A stretch of 26,015 nucleotides of DNA from the NCBI GenBank assembly GCA_040143965.1, contig JASJQH010000137.1:1-26015 (forward strand), read 5' to 3'. A model generated the notes under the pieces. The model worked only from the letters and a program-made list of their open reading frames with translations, was not told the origin of the DNA and searched no databases. This DNA comes from Basidiobolus ranarum (taxonomy: Eukaryota > Basidiobolomycota > Basidiobolomycetes > Basidiobolales). The position numbers were made by a program, and so were the translations under genes. Below are positions 19,292-26,015 of the stretch, piece after piece. Within the stretch, counting starts at the first letter, position 1. Every line of letters begins with the position of its first letter.

Positions 19292-20248
19292 ATGCTCGAG
19301 GAACTCAACCAAGTATTTGGACGTCTACGTTCTTATGTCCGACGACTCCAAGATGAGTATAAGCAAGGCAACTCTCTCAGCCATATAGGATCTGTGATAT
19401 TAAGTGACTCTTCTAAACTCGTCGCAAGTACACACCATGCCTACATGTATCCCATAAGAGGCGTCTTTTATTTCTGCAAAACCCCTCAGCTGTGGTCTCC
19501 AATAGCAAGTACCTTAGTAGCAGGCGTAGGTGTTTCCTTGGTAGTGACCATTGGAATGTTCGTACTTACCTATGTCCCGCAAACCATAGTCCTGTCATTT
19601 ATAATGGGCCCATTCTTAGCCGCTATTGTTGCTTTTTTACTAGTTCTGATTGAAACTTTCGCCCTGGTATTCTTGGTCGTTCAGATATTTTTCATTGACA
19701 ATATCCAGGACGACATATTTGATAAAGTTCTCATTCTCAATGGAAACTCACTCCTTGTCAAAGAAGGTGATAAAAGAAAGCAATCCCTTTTCGGAAAAGT
19801 CGGTGGCAAGAGTTCTCAAAAATTACAAAAGGCCGCACGCAAACTGTCTCCTAGTACACTTATCCAATATCTGGTTACTATCCCCCTGAATTTCATCCCT
19901 ATTGTCGGAAGCGGTATATTCTTTATAATTAATGGAACTGGCCTTGCTTCAAAGCTTCACTCGTCCTACTTTAACCTTAAGGGTTGGGACAAGGACCGTC
20001 GCGCCCAGTTTGTCAAAAAGCACGAGATGGAATACTATGGATTTGGAGCAGCTGCTCTTGTATTGGATATGATTCCAATTGTCAATGTTTGTTTTCTGTT
20101 AACCAATATTGTTGGTGCTGCTCTGTGGGCTGTAGACATCGAAAAGAACAGCTCCAAAGAGAACTTGGAGCCGGACAACAATCCCAAACCTATTGAGGAA
20201 TCTGGTTCAAGCAGCTCGATCAAAAGTACCTCGAAAGATGAGCTTTAG
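19292..20248 (+). CDS. EI24/Rrt8-Lds family multipass membrane protein
   Basis: A 318-residue membrane protein resembling the fungal Rrt8/Lds1/Lds2 group (EI24 domain). Yeast members of that group localise to lipid droplets and the outer spore wall. The motif YPIRGVFYFCKTPQLW (53-68) precedes a long hydrophobic region (about 69-135), which probably makes three membrane segments. Further hydrophobic segments lie at about 191-215 (PLNFIPIVGSGIFFIINGTG) and 250-281 (with DMIPIVNVCFLLTNIVGAAL). Between them is a basic loop, and HSSYFNLKGWDKDRR is conserved-looking. The N-terminus is charged and helical, and the last 35 residues are polar and Ser-rich. The gene is intronless, unlike its conserved neighbours. 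Start choice is supported by the TATA at 19230. Family membership is fairly sure; a sporulation or lipid-droplet role is inference from yeast. Confidence 0.78.
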   Translation: MLEELNQVFGRLRSYVRRLQDEYKQGNSLSHIGSVILSDSSKLVASTHHAYMYPIRGVFYFCKTPQLWSPIASTLVAGVGVSLVVTIGMFVLTYVPQTIVLSFIMGPFLAAIVAFLLVLIETFALVFLVVQIFFIDNIQDDIFDKVLILNGNSLLVKEGDKRKQSLFGKVGGKSSQKLQKAARKLSPSTLIQYLVTIPLNFIPIVGSGIFFIINGTGLASKLHSSYFNLKGWDKDRRAQFVKKHEMEYYGFGAAALVLDMIPIVNVCFLLTNIVGAALWAVDIEKNSSKENLEPDNNPKPIEESGSSSSIKSTSKDEL

Positions 20249-20590
20249 AGTCATTCATTTGAGAATAAGTTGAGAGGCATTGCTATATTCGTGTAAATGA
20301 TATAAAAATGTAGAAATATTTTTAAATGCTAAATAAACTCTGAACAGAATTTAACTGGGTTATTGCCATTATATGCATCTTCCATTCATCACATCGTACA
20401 GTAAATAGTAAACAATTGAATCATGTCAGTCTGTAATAATTTTTTTTAGATGGTTGGCCAGTTTCGTAACAAGATCCATAATTTTTTTAGTGAATTTTAG
20501 CTTGGGATCACATGACCTTAATGTAAACTCATAACGAAGATAGCTTAATAACATATTGACTGTCTTAAAATTACTGTAGAAGTAACAGCA
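20249..20590. other. Spacer before NUP84
   Basis: A 342-bp AT-rich spacer between two co-oriented genes. It contains an AATAAA-like run near 20331 (CTAAATAAAC), a candidate polyadenylation signal for the upstream gene. The rest is presumably the NUP84 promoter; no TATA box is obvious. Confidence 0.5.
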
Positions 20591-23500
20591 ATGCAGACAC
20601 CAAATGAGGAATACGAGATCTTTGCTCAAACTCTTGAGAACGCGTCAAATGCACCTCTTCTAGATGACGAAAGCGGTCTCGGTGTAGCTTTGGAAAATAT
20701 ATGCGACCTAAGGTTTGATTTAGTGAGTTTCTCGTCACTCAATCACGAAGTCTTATTCACAATTTCTGTAGAGTACAAGAACTTCAAGATCAAGAAAGTA
20801 CTGCTTACCAATATAACGAACATAATTTAAAAGAGGAAGTAGAGCATTGGGTTGCTGAGGGAAACACCTGGAAATTGGTTCACTTACTTTACAGGTAATT
20901 TATCTTTGATACAATAACTATATATCCATAATATATTATACCTTTAATGATACTAATCATTATTATCAAAAGTGAGCGTTTTTCAAGAGATGATTTGGAA
21001 GGCATGGAGGTTCCCGACGTAGAAAACTCCTACGTGCCAGACTTTAAACTTGTACAAAATCTTTTCAGAAATAATCGAGAAATATCCGAGAATAATGTAT
21101 GAATTTTATTGTATGTTAATATTACACTCCTTGAATATTTATACATTGTTAGATCGTTAGAAGTTGGCTCGAAGATATCGCACCTGTGTTTTATCCGGTA
21201 GAAACACGTCGCGGGTATTGGTTTCACACGGGTAAATGTATTGGTGGCAAAAACAAGCTTGGATCTTCCTTTATGCATTCAAAGAGCGAGAATATAGTAA
21301 CAGAAATTGACCCTGATGCCCCCAATCGTCAAAACAAAGAATTGGCACTCGAGGATAATGTACTATCTTGTTCCTTGAACATCTCAGTTTGAAGATGACT
21401 TATTTTGTATTCCTCTCTTATATAGATGTACGAGAAGAGTTTAGTAAGAACATTATATGAATACATCCGACGGGGCCGTATTGAAGACGCTACAGACTTA
21501 TGTCGTGAAAGCGATCAACCTTGGAGAGCTGCAAGTATCAGTGGTGGTGTTTACCACGATGATCCTTTACTTGGTCGGTATTAACATCAGGATATTGGAA
21601 TATTCTCATCTATCCATATTTATATTTGAGTTGTATATATTAACTAAAGAGCTTCTTAATAGGTGATGATGTCCCTATTAGCAATGAAGCTTTGGAACCC
21701 CGTGGAAATGTTAATAGAGGTCTTTGGAAGGGAACTTGTTATCAACTTGCTAAAGAGGTAGGTTTAGTTTTCACCAATGGCATGATGGTTTCGCCTTGTT
21801 AAAATATGTATACTCTCTTGAATATAGGAAAGTCTCGATGTTTATGAACGCGCGATGTATGCTGCTCTGTGTGGTGATGTGGAAAACGTTGGTATCAGTT
21901 TATACCTGAGAGTCGAGTAAACAAATCATTAATCACTTTATTTAGTTGCTCCCTGCCTGTAAAAGCTGGGAAGATTATATCTGGGGATACTATAATGCAC
22001 TAATAGAGAATCAAGTGGAACAGGTACCATATGATTTAGACTTGCTACATGCTGTTACCATACTTACCCCACCAAAGTACCTTAAACAAAACCATAGGAA
22101 TACTGAGAGTGGGGAGCTTCCCATACCTAACCTTGAACATATGACAAAAGAGGATATCTTTATGAACATTGCCAAGAATCCAAACGAAGGACTCAGGTTC
22201 GAAACAACACTATTGGGATAATTGCCGAGTATGTCTATGCTAACCAAGTCTTATTTATTAGCGCTCTTGCAAAAGATCCATATCGTTATATTCAAACAAT
22301 GATCATTTTGAATCGCATCGACGAGTTAATCATCGAAATGAGTGATACATTAACTGCTTCTCACAACGGATTGTGGCAAAACTCAGAGTATGTTTTTCGT
22401 TATCTGTTTCACCCTTGAATCATTATTCATAGTTTTATACCAGTGAGCCTCCTGTCGATCCACGAATTCTGCGTTTTTTGAGTCATCTAGTTCTTTATCT
22501 TACATCTCTTGGAATTGAATTACCCTCCACGGAAGCTAACAACATCGTCAAATGCTATGTAGAGCTATTGATTCAACTTAAAAAGGTGTGGTGTGGATGG
22601 AGAGTTTCTATGCGGAACATTGAGCTTACTATAACAATTTTTGTAGAATAACCTGGTGGCATTTTATGCTTCTAAATTACCTGAAGATCTTCAAGTGGAG
22701 GTTTATTCTACTTTTCTTGCAGGTACATTGCAGCATATAATTATTATATTCAATAGAAAATACTCATCATCGTCATCATCATCAGGCGTTCAAGAAGACA
22801 CCCAGAATCGTTACGAGCTCGTCAAGCTTGCAAATCGTTATAATCTGGATGTCACTAGAATCTCCAGTCGTACTGTTGAGAAAGTTTTCCAGGAAGCTGT
22901 TCGCGATGTAATTACCTTGACTAGCCTATCCACAAATACTATCTCGTACTAAAGATTCCTCTAGGACTTGCCAAGATTTGATCTAGATACATGCGAGCTT
23001 AAAAAGATCAGCGATCCTATTGAGTCTCAAGATATGGTCCAAATCAGTGCCTTGGAATGGCTTACATTTGAAAATTATCATTATGAGGAAGCCCTATTGC
23101 AAAGCAATGCTCTTGTTCGAAAATTCCTAAGTATTGTACTATGCTATTGCTTGTTTACAGTGGAATTTTTTACTCACTCTCTTTCATAGTATGCGGAAAA
23201 ATTAACGGTGCAAATGAGGTTTTCCGTAGACTTCCCCAAGACTTCTTGTTGTCTGAATGGATGGAGCTGTTAGAAAATGACATTGAAAACAACCCCGTTG
23301 TTAGTAATGTGCAGGAGCATTTGCATTATAGAAGCTTCTGTGAATGTATTAAACTCTTTGACTTATGGTCTGAGACGTACTACGAGCGACCAGACAAAAG
23401 GTAAACACCAAATTTACAATGAAATGCAACTTTATATTCACATCCAAAACATAGGGATGGAGTCCAGGCCATGCAGAAATTCAACGATTGGAAAAATAAG

Positions 23501-23940
23501 ATGAAGGTATTTATAACTTGATACTGAGCTCTGCAGTAGGATTGTTAACAAACTGTGCCCAACCGTTTTAGTCAATTGCTATGAAAAATGAGGAAGTCCT
23601 ACAACGTTTGCTCGAGTCTGACTGGCTTTCTAGTAGCTATGCTAGAGACCTTCCAAGTATTGAACAAGAAAGAAGACACTACGAGCTTGACAAATTGCGC
23701 GAAATATATATTCCCGAGATCGTATTCCGCCTCCACACAGTGCTATATGAAACTAGAGATCTTATACCAGAGAATTTGGAAAAGAGTCTGGATATTGTGA
23801 ATATTGTGGCCGATGATAAGAACGCACTTTACAGAGAATTCGTCAAGTCCAAGAAAATGCCCCAATTACTAGAGTTACTGCGTCAATCTTCTTTAGAGAT
23901 TCTTAAGCATTCACAAAATCCTTTCAAGCTTGAAAGTTAG
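20591..23940 (+). CDS. NUP84: Nucleoporin Nup84/Nup107
   Basis: Scaffold nucleoporin of the Y-complex (Nup84/Nup107-160 complex) in the nuclear pore coat. Sixteen exons: 20591-20712, 20772-20894, 20973-21096, 21153-21359, 21426-21573, 21663-21757, 21828-21887, 21946-22196, 22262-22387, 22444-22585, 22647-22722, 22786-22907, 22965-23130, 23190-23400, 23455-23506, 23572-23940. All phases close, giving 797 residues, between yeast Nup84 (726) and human Nup107 (925). Almost entirely alpha-helical, as expected of the ACE1 fold. Diagnostic stretches include LYEYIRRGRIEDATDLCRES, DQPWRAASISGG, GLWKGTCYQLA and ACKSWEDYIWGYYNA in the N-terminal half, and an ALEWLTFENYHYEEALLQSN stretch in the tail module that in animals and yeast binds Nup133. 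No FG repeats or membrane segments. Intron 11 (22723-22785) carries a CAT/CGT trinucleotide run just before its acceptor. It converges on the ESA1 gene. Confidence 0.93.
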
Positions 23941-24399
23941 AGGTTTCAAGTGTTCATATTATATTGCTTAATACTTCCATCGTCATTTAGATCACGTGGA
24001 AATTCATTCATATTCGAATATTGACACACGCTCTATTTCGTCGACTTTACAGAGTTTTTCATCCCTGTTGCCCCTTCAACTTCTTTCATTACTGTAGCTG
24101 GCAAATTATCACAAATTATAAAAACTAATGAAAATAGAAATCAAGAGCTGTTTTGTTTTACAAACGATATATTTGCCATTGAGGTATATATACTTGAAAT
24201 AAACATAAAATTAGATGGTTCAAGATATTTATTTCCAAGTCGCTGAGTGGAATTAATCAGCTCAAACACGATAACAAAGTTGAATAGATTTACAAAAAGA
24301 AGAATACATGAAAAGCATTATATATATGTATGTTCGATGATATTAGACCGACAAAGCAAAAAAGACGAGCAAGGAGTTGAGCATGACAGAATCCAGTTA
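23941..24399. other. Convergent spacer NUP84 / ESA1
   Basis: A 459-bp AT-rich tail-to-tail spacer presumably holding both 3' UTRs. A CACGTG E-box-type palindrome sits at 23993-23998, by position probably chance. No coding exon or structured RNA is seen. Confidence 0.55.
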
Positions 24400-25939
24400 T
24401 TAGAGATATCGTAATTGAGCGGATGTGAATACTGGGGGTATCCATTTAAGAGCTGTTGGATCAATCTTTCGACGTCTTTTCTGGTTACTTCGCTCGTACT
24501 GCTCGATGACCTTATTGCTTAAACATATGATGTGTTGCCCGCGATAATATTTAAGTGCATCAATTGTTTGCAATGTATGCAGGATATCTTGAACTGTGAT
24601 TCCTGTAGCATGGGAGAGCTCCTCCAAAGTAACTTCCCCTCGAAAATCAATAAGCTTCTCAACAATGGTTTCTGCCCAGTAAGCACGATAACTCAAAAGA
24701 CCAAGGTCGGAAAGTGGCTTTTCTGGAGAGCCAATTCTTCCCTCGATCTTTGAGAGTTCGTAGGAAAAAGCAATAAGTAATTTGCCATATCCCATACGCT
24801 GGTACTGAGGCAATGTTAAGATACATGCTAGGTTATATCCCTCCAGCGACTCTTTTTCTTTTGAAAAATATCCAAGAGCATGAGCACCATATTCATCGTT
24901 TTTAGTCATGATGTAAAACAAGAAAGGGTCGACATCATAGTATAGTGTTTTGTGATCAAGAAACATTTTGGAGAGAAGCGATAGATTTCGACAATAAGTG
25001 CGCTGCTTGCGTCCGTCGATTTCAAAGAAAGATATATCTTCATGTCGGTAGATTTCATTGCCAGGGGGATGAAGGAGAGTGCATTTGGCACGATGACGCG
25101 CAAACGACTTGGATGAAAGAAAGTATGAGAGACAAAACTCACAAATATATATCAACTCTGCATGGGCAAATTCCTCTGGATATGGTGAGAAATACCATGC
25201 TTCTATCTCGTGTATTCCCATTTGAATCTTATTCAAATTCTTGACGCGTGAAATTTCATTGACGCACTGAGTCATAGACCCAGACGTTCTAAGCTTTTCT
25301 ATCTCTTTTTCTTTAGAGAATGTATCTACTATCTTTCCTTTTTGCTCGTCGTTCTCATCATCTACGTGGTCTACATCCTCATTCAGCTTATCATTGATAT
25401 TCGCAGGAGAAGATACAGGGCTATCAAATAATGAGTTATCAAAGTAATTTTCCCTTCTTGGGGTCAGCTTTCCTTCGCGATCTCTGAGAGGAGTTAACTT
25501 TGAAACTCGGCGTTGTTTCTTTGAGGAATCTAATCCACCGAGTAAATGTTTTCCTCTCCGTTGTTTAGGATATTCTACCTCTTTTTCGAGATTGAGACGA
25601 TATGCTGGAACCCATTCATCAAGTCTCTTGTTGAATTCGCAATAATGAACATAATACTCGGTTTTCGAATGATCTAGAGCCTCTCGAACGGATAATATCT
25701 CTGCTTTGCGATACTGTACATCGGTAGGCCCCATTTGCTTCTCAACAAATACTTTACAACCTATAACGATCTTCATGTACGCATTCGATCTGTCTCCTGG
25801 CTTATCACCAAGATCGCCTGCTTTCGGCCTAGAATTATGAAGTGTTGAATAAGCATGCACGTGCATATGTAGAAAAAGAGGATATTTAGTCCTGAAATGA
25901 AGAACTTAAAAGTTACACTTACGTTAGAACACTATTCAT
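24400..25939 (-). CDS. ESA1: Esa1/Tip60 (KAT5) MYST histone acetyltransferase
   Basis: Catalytic subunit of NuA4; acetylates nucleosomal H4 and H2A tails and is essential in yeast. The main frame 25866-24400 has 488 codons. In that numbering, a chromo-barrel domain (about 33-98) includes YYVHYCEFNKRLDEWVPAYR. A Lys/Arg-rich linker and an acidic patch (about 162-175) follow. The MYST domain (about 215-488) has a C2HC zinc finger (C242, C245, H258, C262), autoacetylated Lys306 in FLDHKTLYYDVDPFLFY, catalytic Cys348 in ACILTLPQYQ, the acetyl-CoA loop QRMGYG (356-361) and catalytic Glu382 in GSPEKPLSDLG. The chromo barrel separates it from Mst2/Sas3-type enzymes. Start: either ATG 25866 or, preferred, a 17-nt first exon 25939-25923 (MNSVL, GTAAGT donor) spliced to 25828, giving 481 residues. 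NuA4's scaffold Eaf1 is encoded in the same window. Confidence 0.95.
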
Positions 25940-26015
25940 AGAGTGGCTAAGTTTAAAAGGTGATTAGATAACTGCAATGCATGCAAAATATGTTCAACTA
26001 AACCAAGTAGTCGAA

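Noticed and set aside
21457-21666. Plus-strand frame of 69 codons within NUP84
   Set aside because: Alternative frame of NUP84 exon 5 running into the following intron; the true frame encodes a conserved Nup107 segment.
1-26015. Mobile elements, CRISPR arrays, tRNA and rRNA genes
   Set aside because: No transposase, reverse transcriptase, terminal repeats, spaced-repeat array, tRNA A/B boxes with a cloverleaf, or rRNA-like sequence was seen by eye. A tRNAscan-SE and RepeatMasker run with hits would overturn this.
1-26015. A new multi-gene system or biosynthetic cluster
   Set aside because: Neighbouring genes belong to unrelated housekeeping processes, alternate in strand and show no shared pathway apart from the two NuA4 subunits.

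Overview
The window is nuclear DNA from a fungus. The evidence is a full set of conserved eukaryotic genes, AT-rich spacers, and dozens of short GT-AG introns (mostly about 50-70 nt, often with a CTAAT/CTAAC-like branch site). There is an Eaf1/Vid21 scaffold with adjacent HSA and SANT domains and a fungal EI24/Rrt8-type membrane protein. The intron density and protein style suggest an early-diverging lineage (Mucoromycota-like) rather than a yeast; the lineage is inference. No virus-like element, transposon, CRISPR array, tRNA or rRNA was recognised.

Layout from left to right: about 0.7 kb without a gene; an inositol polyphosphate 5-phosphatase with a C-terminal CaaX box (720-2940, +); convergent to it, the NuA4 scaffold Eaf1/Vid21 (7327-3371, -); a 132-residue orphan (8231-8629, +); the La protein (9277-10794, +); convergent to La, the Tat-SF1/Cus2 splicing factor (12809-11051, -); a 14-3-3 protein (14639-13437, -); an unrecognised minus-strand gene (16087-15184) head-to-head with an unrecognised plus-strand gene (16197-16582); a 24-bp tandem repeat block (17133-17286); an F-box protein (18086-17370, -); an intronless EI24/Rrt8-family membrane protein (19292-20248, +); the 16-exon nucleoporin Nup84/Nup107 (20591-23940, +); and, convergent to it, the MYST acetyltransferase Esa1/Tip60 (25939 or 25866 to 24400, -).

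Exon boundaries were worked out by hand. They require GT-AG introns, an unbroken frame across each junction and family-consistent protein at the joins. For Nup84, Tat-SF1, La, 14-3-3 and most of Eaf1 every junction closes in phase and gives whole proteins. The 5' ends of the phosphatase and of Esa1, and one Eaf1 intron (about 6710-6885), remain ambiguous.

Functionally this is mostly housekeeping: chromatin acetylation (Eaf1 and Esa1 belong to the same NuA4 complex and lie about 17 kb apart), RNA biology (La, Tat-SF1), nuclear pore (Nup84), phosphoinositide signalling, 14-3-3 signalling and ubiquitin targeting. I see no convincing new multi-gene system. The most interesting points are the NuA4 pair, the 6-nt and 15-nt coding exons of 14-3-3, the CaaX box, stop-free introns whose length is a multiple of three, and the unexplained head-to-head pair near 16 kb.
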